From positions 620,001-684,000 of the forward strand of contig JAZGUH010000529.1 in the NCBI GenBank assembly GCA_037893225.1: 64,000 nt of DNA. Direction: 5' to 3'. Position 1 is the stretch's first letter. Each line of letters opens with the position of its first letter. A program made the translations under genes and the position numbers. Source of the stretch: Hippasteria phrygiana. Taxonomy: Eukaryota > Echinodermata > Asteroidea > Valvatida > Goniasteridae. The notes beneath the pieces are model-generated. The model was not told the DNA's origin. It made no database searches and worked only from the letters and a program-made list of their open reading frames with translations. Below are positions 1 through 9,433 of the stretch, piece by piece.

Positions 1-1
1 G

Positions 2-250
2 GAGACCAAGAACACGCTCAAAAAGCGTTTCTATGGCCATCGATCGACTGTGAATACCAAGAAAATGGACACCCCTGTTGGTCATCACTTCAACTTGCCT
101 AACCATTCCATTTCTGACATGATTCTACAGGGCATAGAATCACTTTTCCACCGCAAGGACTCAGTTCGCCTTAGCCGAGAGAAAGTTTGGATGAAACGTC
201 TTCGGACTATTCAACCACATGGTCTCAACATCCAGGAAGGGAATGATTAA
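2..250 (+). CDS. Penelope-like element, C-terminal GIY-YIG endonuclease domain (5' end outside window)
   Basis: The open frame runs in from the window edge (first full codon at position 2) and ends at TAA 248-250, giving about 82 residues. The peptide shows the pattern of a Penelope-like GIY-YIG module: ETKNTLKKRFYGHR near the start, then DTPVGHHFNLPNHS, then GIESL, and a closing VWMKRLRTIQPHGLN before the stop. In this family the domain follows the reverse transcriptase and nicks target DNA; the conserved Arg and Glu of the domain fit RFYGHR and GIESL. The RT and the GIY-YIG core itself lie upstream of the window. Family-level call is firm; whether the whole element is intact cannot be seen. 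Confidence 0.85.
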   Translation, partial: ETKNTLKKRFYGHRSTVNTKKMDTPVGHHFNLPNHSISDMILQGIESLFHRKDSVRLSREKVWMKRLRTIQPHGLNIQEGND

Positions 251-717
251 CTTTTAATTTTTCCCCCATTGTCATTTGTTTACAGATTATCCTCCTGGCA
301 AACCCTCTTGGGGTCTCTTGGCCAAATGGGGTTGTCTTTCCATTTCCTGTTTATCCTTGCCACTTCTCTTTGTTCCTTCTCTTGCCCTATTACCACCTTC
401 TATTCAACCCCCCCCCCCCCCCCTAACCACACTCCTTTGTCTAATCCCCCAGCTTCAACCTTAATCTTAATCCCTCCCCTCCTTCATTCTTACCCAAACC
501 ACACTTCTTTTGTTCCTGTCTTCCTGGCTGTCACTTCCTCTCCCTTTGATGTTTACCCACTGCCATGCTCCTTTGCATCCCTCTTTTGTGTTTCTCCACC
601 CACCCCTCTTGCATGTGTGTTCCCTACATGTCTGTTTCTTGTACTCTGTCATTTGCCTTTGAGAAAGAACTTGCTTAAGTTCAAAACGTCAGGCCAGCTA
701 ATTTTTTTATTTGTTTC
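251..717 (+). other. Pyrimidine-rich 3' region of the Penelope-like element
   Basis: No gene. The stretch is strongly C+T-rich on the plus strand, with a long C run near 410-422. Near its end (656-692) is a small hairpin, GAACTT-GCTT-AAGTTC, bounded by a TGAGA-like left side and AAAACGTC on the right. This resembles the hammerhead-ribozyme-like motif known from Penelope-like terminal repeats, but the core bases are imperfect. The reading frames across the region are low-complexity and not credible proteins. Confidence 0.5.
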
Positions 718-867
718 TCAATATTGATGGCTGGCCTAAGAACGGCCTCAAACAATGACTGGCGACATTTCAATCATGCTGAAATTTGTTGACGATTTTA
801 TCGCCATATCAGCGATATCGCGAGGTAAAAAAATCGACTACGAAAAAAATCAATATCGTCAGCCCTA
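718..867 (-). repeat. Terminal fragment of a hAT-type element (same family as 20614-22432)
   Basis: Read on the minus strand, the segment starts TAGGGCTGACGATATTGAT at 867 and runs to about 718. It matches the left end of the plus-strand element at 20614, including the block GGCCGTTCTTAGGCCAGCC and the AT-rich TATGGCGATAAAATC stretch. The other terminus is not seen; it would lie left of 718, where the Penelope-like element now is. Only one end is visible, so no target duplication can be tested. Confidence 0.7.
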
Positions 868-1125
868 GCGCACGGTCATCTTTTTAAAAAATACATGTCC
901 GCAGTTCACTTTTAACAATGTAGGGCCTATCACACAAATGAATTTCCTGTGTTCCTTTTCCAGCAAAATCTAAAATGGCAAAAGTACAATTATTATTAAA
1001 CTTGATAAATTGAATGAATTTGTTCATTCCTTTTCCAGCAACGTCTAAAATAAAGTCGTCAAAGAGTACAATTATTAGGCCTAACCAGCTAACGTTAGGA
1101 TCAAAGCACATCAATCAGCTGCAGT
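868..1125. other. No gene seen
   Basis: AT-rich spacer. It contains a short imperfect direct repeat, a 'ttccttttccagcaa' block near 950-965 and 1026-1040. Nothing else is recognised. Confidence 0.4.
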
Positions 1126-1670
1126 CGTGTCCGTTACCGTCCGCATCGCGCGCATCGATCACTATGCATACACTGGAAACATGTACATGTACGTGTACAT
1201 GCGTACTTGTATGTAGTGATCGATGCACGCGATGCGGACGGCCGGTAATGGATCGCGGACACGACAGCAGTGCATGCCGTGCGCGCCGTACTTCAGATTT
1301 TTGACATGAATAATCATGAGCTTGTCTGGTCCGACCCGCGCACATGACCCGGCCGGCCGGCAACAGTCGTATCGTGCATGTCGTGTCATTTGCTGTCAGT
1401 ACAGATCGGAGATATTTTTTCACTTTTTTCGAAAAATTGGAACCGCTTCAGGCGATCTTTTCCTTGGCGCACACAAGGTGAGGATGTAAATGTGGCCGAG
1501 TGGGATTTTGGGGGAAAACCGTTCAGCGGTTTTCGTGCGCACATGTCAAACGTGGGTGCATGGGAATGACTTTCTTATTCTTGCTGTAGGCCTACTACTA
1601 CTACTAGCCTATGGGAAAAATTGGCGTCTTTCTATTGGGTTTCTGTGTTGGGGTACGAGTTGCCCAAGGT
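1126..1670. repeat. Palindromic repeat, divergent one-armed relative of 8011-8855
   Basis: Positions 1126-1267 form a hairpin: the arm with GTCGTGTCCG and TCCGCATCGCG pairs with CGCGATGCGGAC and CGGACACGAC across a centre of alternating 'acatgtac'. From about 1300 to 1650 the sequence parallels the right arm of the large palindrome at 8448-8855: AATAATCATGA, AGGTGAGGATGTAAATG, GCATGGGAATGAC, TTCTTATTCTTGCTGTA and CTAGCCTATGGGAAAAA recur in the same order. It is a second, more diverged family member lacking the matching left arm. The reading frames on both strands are by-products of the palindrome. Confidence 0.7.
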
Positions 1671-2146
1671 ACGAGTTGGTACGAGTTGGCCAAGGTATAG
1701 TCGGACTCCCTATTACCGCGGCAACTCTATTACCGCGGCATCGGAAATTCCTTTTTTTTCCGTTGCCAAAACTCCTTCGACTGGCAATTTTATATCCAAT
1801 TCATCAAGCTTTAAGGACTTTCTGCTGATTGTTGTAAAAAGATGACGATTAAAAAATGTTGTGTCTGGACTTTTAACGATTTTTAATAAATATTCACGTT
1901 TTCCAGAACTTGTACATTTTGCCTCACCGTGTCTGCTAAAAGGTACCGTCTATATTTTAACATGAATCTTTAATGGTGCTCTGTCCATGGAAGTTCCATT
2001 GTCTGGTTCCCATTCTACAGCTGCAAATGCAAAATGACGCCGAAGGACGATATTTCCACCGCGAAATCGTACAAACATTTACGGGATCAAAATAAGGACA
2101 GTGCAGTAAAACAAATAAAACGACGCACCGTGTAAAGTGAATGGCG
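1671..2146. other. No gene; short local duplications
   Basis: Contains a tandem GGTACGAGTTGG duplication around 1668-1690 and a tandem CTATTACCGCGGCA duplication around 1709-1741. A related TACCGCGGTAATA motif appears near 7775. The rest is AT-rich and unrecognised. Confidence 0.4.
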
Positions 2147-2507
2147 CCCCCAATAATAATAATAATAATTTAAAATTTATAGTGCGCCTTTTGCATACAA
2201 ATGATCAAAAGCGCATTACAGAATCAAAATTAAAAGTAACTAATTTAAAATAAAAAAAAGACAGAGGGATTTATATTTAAAATTATGTCACCGCGCCAGT
2301 ACCCAAAACGCAGTATGGGGATACGTCTGTCCCGCCAACAGGGAGAATATATTACTTAAGCCTAACCCTGCTGACATCGGTGATGTCTCGACCTTTCCCG
2401 GAGACAGACGCCTCTAACCCTACCTACGTAATTAAGCATCTAACTACTCGACACGGTGACACAAAATTACGAATAAGAAACACTAAAAACCATTTTAAAA
2501 AATCACA

Positions 2508-3786
2508 TCAATTTACAAATGCTACATTAAAAAGAAAGGTTTTAAGTTTACATTTAAAAGGGTCAAGTCTGTGTTCACTACGTATGTGCCATGGCAAAGC
2601 ATTCCATAGCTTAGGGGCTGCCATTGCAAAGGCCCTGTCACCAAGTGTGGGTAACATTTTACCGCTAGGATAATCCAAAAAGGGTCCGTTGTTCGCTGAC
2701 CTGAGATGGTATCTGGATTCTTTCCTAACGGTAACGAGATCCTGTAAGTATCTAGGAGAGAGACCGTGAATTGCTTTAAATGTTAATAAAATGATTTTAA
2801 AATTAATCCTGTATAAAACAGGTAACCAGTGCAATTGATGTAATATTGGTGTTATGTGTTCGAACCTGTATGTGTTAGTAATAAGTCTAGCTGCAGCATT
2901 CTGGACCCTTTGTAATCTTGTTATCTGTGTCATTGGTGGACCATACAATAGACTGTTACAATAGTCCAGACGGCTGGTCACAAAAGCATGAATTAACACT
3001 GTAAGAGAATCACGAGACAGGAATTTTACTAATGCGTTTAATATTGTGAAGGTGGAAAAATGCTGCAGAACACGCCTTGGTAATGTGGGTATTCATTGTC
3101 ATTTCCGAGTCGAACCATGACCCTAAATTCCTAACGTATGTGGTTGGAAGGATATCAGAATCGCCCACAATTATACTGGAAATGTTTATTTTCTGCAACT
3201 GCTGCCTAGTTCCAATGATCAAGAACTCACTCTTGGTGTCATTGATCATAAGTCTGTCATGCAACATCCACTTCCTGATGTCCCTGATGCAACTCTCCAT
3301 TGCAGTTACAGCTATTTGACAGGGGGTATCATCAGGTCTAAAAGAGAGATACAGCTGTGTGCATCTGCATAACAACGAACATCAGGTAAATGGTCTTCAG
3401 TGATGTCAAACAATCTGGAAGCATAAACAGTAAATAAAAGTGGTCCTAAACAAGATCCTTGAGGAACACCACAGTTGAGATCAAACTTCTCTGACAGAGT
3501 ACCTTGAATAGACACACGTTGGCTCCTACCAGACAAATAAGATGAAAACCAGTCTAGGGCCTTGCCAGAGATTCCAACTTTGGACTGCAGGCGTTGCAGA
3601 AGAATAGTATGATCAACAGTGTCGAAGGCTGCACTTAGGTCTAAAAGAACAAGCAAAATAACATGCTGGGAATTCATCTTCAGCAATATATCATTTTTTA
3701 CCTTTAGGAGAGCCGTCTCGGTACTGTGATACTTCCGATAAGACGATTGGAAAACCGAAAACAGAGAGTGTCTGGACATGTGACAG
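2508..3786 (-). pseudogene. LINE ORF: reverse transcriptase palm and C-terminal part, frameshifted
   Basis: This continues the LINE after the inserted element. Motifs on the minus strand are QSSYRKYHSTETALL, LLDLSAAFDTVDH, GVPQGSCLGPLLF, then the catalytic YADD region, where one base is missing (about 3365), so the frame changes right after the first Asp. The next frame carries TQLYLSF, KSEFLIIGT and LGSWFD, and ends near 3010. A second shift leads into the C-terminal block 2508-2999 with SRLDYCNSLLYG, LQRVQNAAARLI, LHWLPV and PKLWNALP, typical of CR1/L2 tails. Non-functional copy. Family membership is clear; the exact positions of the shifts are my reading and could be off by a few bases. 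Confidence 0.85.
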
Positions 3787-3790
3787 TATA

Positions 3791-3956
3791 CAAATAATGA
3801 ATGTTTATGAGTGCGATGGTAAGAATAATTTCATGAGGTGACAGATGGCATGTTCTATTCCACGAGGCGAAGCCGAGTGGAATAGAACATGCCATCTGTC
3901 ACCGAATGAAATTATTCTTTCCATCGCACGAATGTGAAACATTCATTATTTGTTTT
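3791..3956. repeat. Nested fold-back (hairpin) element
   Basis: A near-perfect palindrome. CAAATAATGAATGTTT at the left pairs with AAACATTCATTATTTG at the right, and the inner arms GGTGACAGATGGCATG and CATGCCATCTGTCACC meet at a short centre reading GAGGCGAAGCCGAG. It appears to have entered a TATA site at the left edge of the TIR element. Confidence 0.75.
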
Positions 3957-4140
3957 ATACAACGCCTGAATAAATTCTCGTCATCTGATTGGTAACTTGT
4001 AAACTGGTGCTTACATAAATGTAAGAAACATGTAGTAACACTGATAGCTGGGGGAACACTTTCAATGCATTTTATTCAAGTTAAAAACTGTTCAGAATTG
4101 TAAAAAACTGTTTTACAAATTCAGAACTTCCAGTAACCAA

Positions 4141-4599
4141 TTACTGTCTCGAAAAGTCTCGAACAGTTAAAAATGTTCCCTTTCCTGCCTTTTTCAGTTT
4201 GACCATCATTGCATTGTACACTCTGGTACTGTCCACATACAGTTTAGCATCATTTATATCAATGCCTCTTACCGCCTTGAAATGCCGGTGAAGTCCATAG
4301 CGGATTGCATGCATGGATTTCTTTGTGTACAACGTGCCGTTTTCCTTTCTCAGTCCCGCATAAAACCGGGACAAAAAATTGTCGAGTTCCGAATTAGTTA
4401 AAGCTTCAATTGTTGTTCCTGCGTGTCTAGCAAATTCATCTAATTGTTTCACTGCATATTTGATTTGTCTCTTTGTATTTTGAGCGTCAGCATTGCTTAC
4501 AAGTTCCAATATTTCGTCGTCTGTTAGGAGAACAAACCGCGGCAGTTCGGGTAACTCGGCCGCCATGTTGTGTAGATGACAGCGCTGTTGTAGCGCCAC
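4141..4599 (-). CDS. Crypton-type N-terminal (core-binding-like) domain fragment, 141-152 residues
   Basis: The minus-strand frame begins at 4599, but the better start is the internal ATG at residue 12 (about 4566), in the context ACAACATGGCGGCC. The pattern NTKRQIKYAVKQLDEF, then LDNFLSRFYAGLRKENG and YTKKSMHAIRYGLHRHF, matches the helical domain shared by Cryptons and the Crypton-derived vertebrate genes KIAA1958, QRICH1 and ZMYM2/3 (DUF3504 family). The tyrosine-recombinase catalytic domain is absent: the frame stops right after the helical region. A GTAATT right before the stop could be a splice donor, so this may be the first exon of a lost longer gene. It lies inside a TIR-bounded element, which is unusual for Crypton sequence. 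Confidence 0.6.
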   Translation of the reverse strand: MALQQRCHLHNMAAELPELPRFVLLTDDEILELVSNADAQNTKRQIKYAVKQLDEFARHAGTTIEALTNSELDNFLSRFYAGLRKENGTLYTKKSMHAIRYGLHRHFKAVRGIDINDAKLYVDSTRVYNAMMVKLKKAGKGTFLTVRDFSRQ

Positions 4600-4780
4600 C
4601 TAGTGACCGTGAAATTAGAAAAGTTTTTTGGTTCTATCAATGCGCGCGCACCATGTGATAGACCCATGTGATAGAACGCATTGGGCGGGGCGGGTTCGCG
4701 TCGTGTGATGGGTCGAATAATTCAATGCACGTGGTCGACTCTCCACCAATCGGATGGCGGGGATTTATTCAGGTGTTGTA

Positions 4781-7062
4781 TAATAAAGTTGGTCACACAC
4801 TGCTCTCTCAGTCAATTTAGATATGAATTGTACATTACTGATCGGTCGATAATTTTCTAAAATCAGGTCGAGGTTGTCCTTTTTTAACAAAGGACAAACC
4901 AAAGCTTCTTTCAAATCCTCGGGAAATACACCAGATTCTAGAGATGAATTAATAATTCTGGTAATTACCGGAAGCAAGACATCAAGGCAATCACTCACCA
5001 GCTTGGTAGGCATTGGATCCAGGGCACAGGATTTCTTTGCAGATTTCACAACAAGTTGTTTTACCTGTGACTCAGTTAATGGTAGAAATTGGTCAAACAG
5101 GATGCTACTAGACAACGTTTCCGGTATCGAATGAAGTGCTCTGGCTGTTGTGGCTGATGCTAAATCATTAAGTCTAATGTGAATATTTGATATTTTGTTC
5201 ACAAAGAAACTACCCATGTCATTTGCAAGTGACAGTTTATTGGTGAATGGTGGAAAGGGAACATCATTAGATTGCCTCAACAACTTTTTTGATGCTCTAA
5301 ATAATTTCCCCTGATTGGAGCTGTTACTATCAATAAATTCTTTGTAAAAATCGCAACAAGCTTCTTTCATAAGAAAAGTGACCTTATTTCTTTGAATCTT
5401 ATAATCTAAAAGATCACAATCCTTATCAGTTCGCCGCCACTTCCTTTCTGCCTTTCTCCTTAGCCTCACTGCTGACTTAATTTCTCAATCAAACCAAGGC
5501 AGACGGGGCCTAATGGTGACCATCTTACACTTCAAAGGGGCATGTGTGTTAAAGGTGCCATCTAATGTAGTTTTGTAACACTTGACAAGCTCTTCGAGAT
5601 CCTGAGGAGTATCCATACACAGCTTGGAAGAATCTAGGTCAACTTTTAAAGAATCAATGTTAATATATTTAACATCCCTATAAACAACCCTTTTAACGGG
5701 GAAGGGTGGTTTCTTTTGTTTCAAGTTACAAAGAACAGACAAGTGATCAGAGAAAAGATGGTGTGGAGTCGGAGGACTGTCCAGAACTATCTCTGATTGT
5801 CGGGTAATAACAAGATCTAATATGTGACCCATCTCATGCGTAGGCTTATTGACATGTTGCTGGAAACCCATAGATTCAAGAAGCACTAAAAAACGATTAG
5901 TGTTGGGATCATCAGGAATGTCGACATGAATGTTGAAATCTCCAGTTATTAGAACTGGCTCAGGCGATAAAACAATTGATTCCAAATAATTGGCAAAGTC
6001 ACCAATAAACCGATTAATTGTAAAAGGGTGGTTTACAGAGTATGGTGGCCTATAGATAATCACCAGTCGTAATTTATAGGAATTAATCCCTACAGACCAT
6101 TCAGAATACTCAAATGTGTCTACTTCCCCTCCAGCAATTTTCTTGACATGAAAATGTTCTCTGAAAACTAAAGCGGTACCTCCCCCAACTCGATTCTTCC
6201 GAGGATGATCTAATAACCTAAAACCAGGTGGAGTGGCTTCAACCTTGTGGGCAACATCCATATCTGTGAACCATGTCTCTGTGAGAGCAAACAGATCAGC
6301 TTTGCTATTAATAGCATATGCAACAAAATCTGCCGATTTATTTTTAAGAGATCTTGAGTTCAAGCTACAAAGTTTCAAAGGATTATCAGAGACGTCCAAA
6401 GAATTTATCACAACAGGAGTAAGAACAGAAACACGGTTTTCTAAAACAGTTGGGTAATTATGAGCATGATCCAATCTTTGACCAAAATTAACAGGAATTT
6501 TACATGTGTACCTGCAACGACCTGATCTCCTTCCTCTGAACCGAAGAATCCCATTCGCTTTCAAGATTTGAAACACTTTAGTCTGAATAGGGCAGTGACA
6601 AGTCTTTCGAATTCTAAACAGCTGACTGCGGGTATATGTTTTAGTTCTATTTGAAAGCAGGTAATTCATAGCAGAACTGTCACTGCTGTTGCTGGTGCAT
6701 GTACTTATGGGACCTGGATTGACCGAAATATCCATAAATATTGTTATATCCTGCGGAGGGTCGTGACCAGGTATTACTAGGCTAGTTTGCCCATGTTTGG
6801 ACCATTTAGCTAATGGCACCCTAGATGAATTAAATCCTGTACGGCACAGTCTCCATGTTACTCCTAAACGATGCCCTAATTCAACTACAAAGGGTAATTG
6901 GAATGTGCGAAGATGTAAACTTACATAATACTCAAAAGATGCACCATTTCTGACAGTCTCGGCATCGACAGAAAATCCAACCGGTTGCAACTTGTGTTGA
7001 ATAGAAATAACACAGACAAGCGCTACGAATCGAGCGCAGGCACAATGAATGAAGGCGGCCAT
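4781..7062 (-). pseudogene. LINE ORF: 2A-like leader, APE endonuclease, first part of reverse transcriptase
   Basis: The frame runs from ATG at 7062 through 525 codons to TGA at 5485-5487, then continues in the same frame to the insertion point at 4780. Residues 111-118 read DISVNPGP, close to the 2A ribosome-skipping consensus DxExNPGP but with S in place of E. Endonuclease motifs follow in order: SLNSRSLKNK (about 235), LTETW, RVGGGTALVFR, ITGDFNIH, and SDHLSVL near residue 450. After the TGA come the RT fingers, with CALDPMPTKLV and LLKKDNLDLILENYRPISN. The 5' end begins with a hydrophobic, Cys-rich stretch with no ready assignment. It would nick target DNA and prime reverse transcription if intact; the stop makes this copy dead unless read through. 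Confidence 0.8.
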
Positions 7063-7135
7063 ATTTAATACACATACATGTAGCCAAAGAAACAGTACTT
7101 GACCGAGAATAAAAATCCACTAATCTAACTAACAA

Positions 7136-8010
7136 CTACAAATAATAAGACAAAACCACCACAGTAAAAACCACAAATGTCTTACCAAACACAGCAAATA
7201 CAAATCAAATGTCGATGGCTAAAAATGATAATGAAAGATTACGATTTAAAATACAAACTACGACACAAAGAATTAAAAGTGGCAGCTACAAGACAGCGCC
7301 CTCAAACATTTGAAGTTGTGATTTTTTATGTTAATCAGTAGACTGATTTATGTCAATCAGTAGACTTGTCTCAGTGAATTTTGTCGCCTTCGAGGGGGGA
7401 CAGGGTGCTAGGAAATCATCTTGCAGGGCCTAATCGTCTTTAATCAACTTGAACTTTACAGGGAAAATATCAGACTTTATTCAGGGGATGTTTTGGTCAA
7501 ACATTAACATTGAATACAAAAGTTGAAATCATTGTAAAAAACACTTCCCACATACCGCGATAATACAGGGTCTGTACTCCGCCGAGCAATGACGAGCAAT
7601 GACGAGCATGTCTATTTTCACAGGCATCGCATGGGAATAAACCAAACTACCGTCGGATTTTTTATGTCAGTTTAAAAAAAGCAAGAGATATACAACACAA
7701 AAGACAGGACAATTCGGGAAGGTTAGTGAGCAATCTCTATTCCGATCAGGAAACGTGATATCACCCTGATAAGTACCGCGGTAATACAGCGTCCCATCCT
7801 ACATGTCCTACATGTAGGGGAAGGCACCGCCACTGTTCCAGAACAACCAAAACGACATCGTCATGTATTACTGAAAGTGCACAAGGCCTTATTGAATAGG
7901 CACAAGGCCTTATTGAATAGGCACAAGGCGCGATGCACGTGACGATGTCATTTTGGTGGTTCTTAACAACTTGCTCTATGTTTATAAGTGCTTACCACAT
8001 GTAGGGCAGG
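7136..8010. other. No gene; short tandem repeats
   Basis: Contains a GAGCAATGAC duplication near 7585-7605 and a 21-bp tandem repeat beginning GCACAAGGCCTTATTGAATAG at about 7879-7930 (two full copies plus a start). TACCGCGGTAATA near 7775 echoes the motif near 1730. The first ~190 bases may be LINE 5' leader. Confidence 0.45.
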
Positions 8011-8855
8011 CCTACCCCTAAAACTATGGGGTTCCGACAGGAACCCCATAGGAAGACGCCGATTTTTCCCATAGGCTAGTACAGCAAGAATAAGAACGTC
8101 ATTCCCATGCAACACGTTTCTACATTTTTCGCCGTGAATTACTTCATGGCTGCCCCCCAAAATAATAATATGCCGCATTTACATCCTCACCTTGCTTGCG
8201 CCAAGTCAATTTTCGCCTGAAACGGGTCCAATTTGCGGGAAAAAAATGAAAAAAATCTGCAATCGTTCCGAAGCGATCACACACGCACACCATCGAGGAA
8301 GCCGCACACACGAAGCTCCTGTTTTGCGGGGGGGCCGTGGGTCGGTCAAGTCATGATTATTTCATCGAAAATTCGAAGCGCGGTACGGCAGGCAACTGCC
8401 GCGTGTCCGTTATATACATGTACCGTCTGCGACGACAGGCAATGCATGCAGACGGTATATAACGGACACGCGGCAGTTGCCTGCCGTACCGCGCTTCGAA
8501 TTTTCAATGAATAATCATGACTTGACCGACCCACGGCCCCCCCGCAAAACAGGAGCTTCGTGTGTGCGGCTTCCTCGGTGCGTGTGTGATCGCTTCGGAA
8601 CGACTGCAGATTTTTGTCATTTTTTTCCCGCAAATTGGACCCGTTTCAGGCGAAAATTGACTTGGCGCAAGCAAGGTGAGGATGTAAATGCGGCATATTA
8701 TTATTTTTGGGGGCAGCCATAAAGTAATTAACGGCGAAAAATGTAGAAACGTGTTGCATGGGAATGACGTTCTTATTCTTGCTGTACTAGCCTATGGGAA
8801 AAATCGGCGTCTTCCTATGGGGTTCCTGTCGGAACCCCATAGTTCTAGGGGTAGG
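8011..8855. repeat. Large near-perfect palindrome (hairpin, ~415-bp arms, 17-nt loop)
   Basis: The left arm 8011-8430 and right arm 8448-8855 are reverse complements with few mismatches; the loop is 8431-8447. The outermost paired bases read CCTACCCCTAAAACTATGGG on the left against CCCATAGTTCTAGGGGTAGG on the right, and the arms close on CCGTCTGC/GCAGACGG. Each arm also holds a local palindrome, GGGGTTCCGACAGGAACCCC. Frames readable on both strands are mirror images of each other and are not genes. A diverged relative lies at 1126-1670. Confidence 0.9.
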
Positions 8856-9254
8856 GCAGGCCTACGACTACGACGAGTTGACCCGTTACTAGTTTACCGT
8901 ACATTACTACAATGTATGCAGGCTACATACGCAGGGCCGTTGTCAATGTATAAACAATTAAATTAATGGCTGACAATCCCTCCCCCAATCCATCCATAAA
9001 ATGAAAGATGAGGGGCTACATTACCTTTGAAGCAATATCCAAGTTGCTATCGTCGTCCATAATCCAGAGCTTTGCTCTATACTACTGTTTCAGTTTGTAG
9101 TCAGTAAGAAAAGTACATTCTTTCTAGACTTGGCTTTCTTTTCACCGAAGCCTTCTCGCTGATGAGGAATTCATTCATTGGTCACCAATAACTATCGCTG
9201 CATAATGTACTGAAAAGTAATTGTCGCTGCGCTGGCATGGTACTCTTCGTTTAT
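8856..9254. other. No gene seen
   Basis: Spacer between the palindrome and the P-type transposon. No repeat or coding pattern recognised. Confidence 0.4.
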
Positions 9255-9261
9255 GTTACAC

Positions 9262-9302
9262 CAAAGATAGTAGAGCGCCGTAGGCGCGAAAGATGGGGAA
9301 CT
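9262..9302 (+). repeat. P-type transposon left terminal inverted repeat
   Basis: 41 bp, the exact reverse complement of 16862-16902. It contains a small internal palindrome, GCGCC-GTA-GGCGC. Confidence 0.93.
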
Positions 9303-9433
9303 CGACCGATTTATTTAAATTACCCAGGATGCACTCGGCCGCCATTTCGGCAAGCTGATTCTGTGATGTTATTGGTTGCAAGTTTTCGCACCGCGTGAAA
9401 AGTAAATGCAAGGTAAGACAACGTTAGATCGAG

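Larger units (their letters stand above)
3789..4780 (-). mobile_element. TIR-bounded DNA element inserted in the LINE, TA target duplication
   Basis: The ends are inverted repeats: about 3955-3992 (TACAACGCCTGAATAAA and onward to CTGATTGG) and 4747-4780 on the opposite strand (TACAACACCTGAATAAA to CCGATTGG). Removing 3789-4780 and one TA leaves the LINE frame continuous across the junction, which supports a TA duplication (3787-3788 and 4781-4782). A TA target suggests the Tc1/mariner group or similar, yet the only coding sequence inside is a Crypton-type domain fragment. The left end is extended by a nested fold-back (3791-3956). Confidence 0.65.
2147..7135 (-). mobile_element. CR1/L2-type APE non-LTR retrotransposon, inactive and interrupted
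   Basis: Read on the minus strand, it encodes an N-terminal region with a 2A-like motif, an APE endonuclease, a reverse transcriptase and the long C-terminal tail seen in CR1/L2 elements. It ends in a short (ATT)n tail at about 2152-2169, as CR1/L2 3' ends do. Visible lesions are an in-frame TGA at 5485-5487, insertion of a DNA element at 3789-4780, a one-base loss at the YADD motif near 3365 and a further frameshift near 3010. The 5' boundary is uncertain; the first ATG is at 7062 and the element may extend a little further. The clade call rests on motif style and tail, not on a phylogeny. Confidence 0.8.

Noticed and set aside
8233..8966. Several 80-95 codon frames on both strands
   Set aside because: They are mirror translations of the 8011-8855 palindrome with no family pattern.
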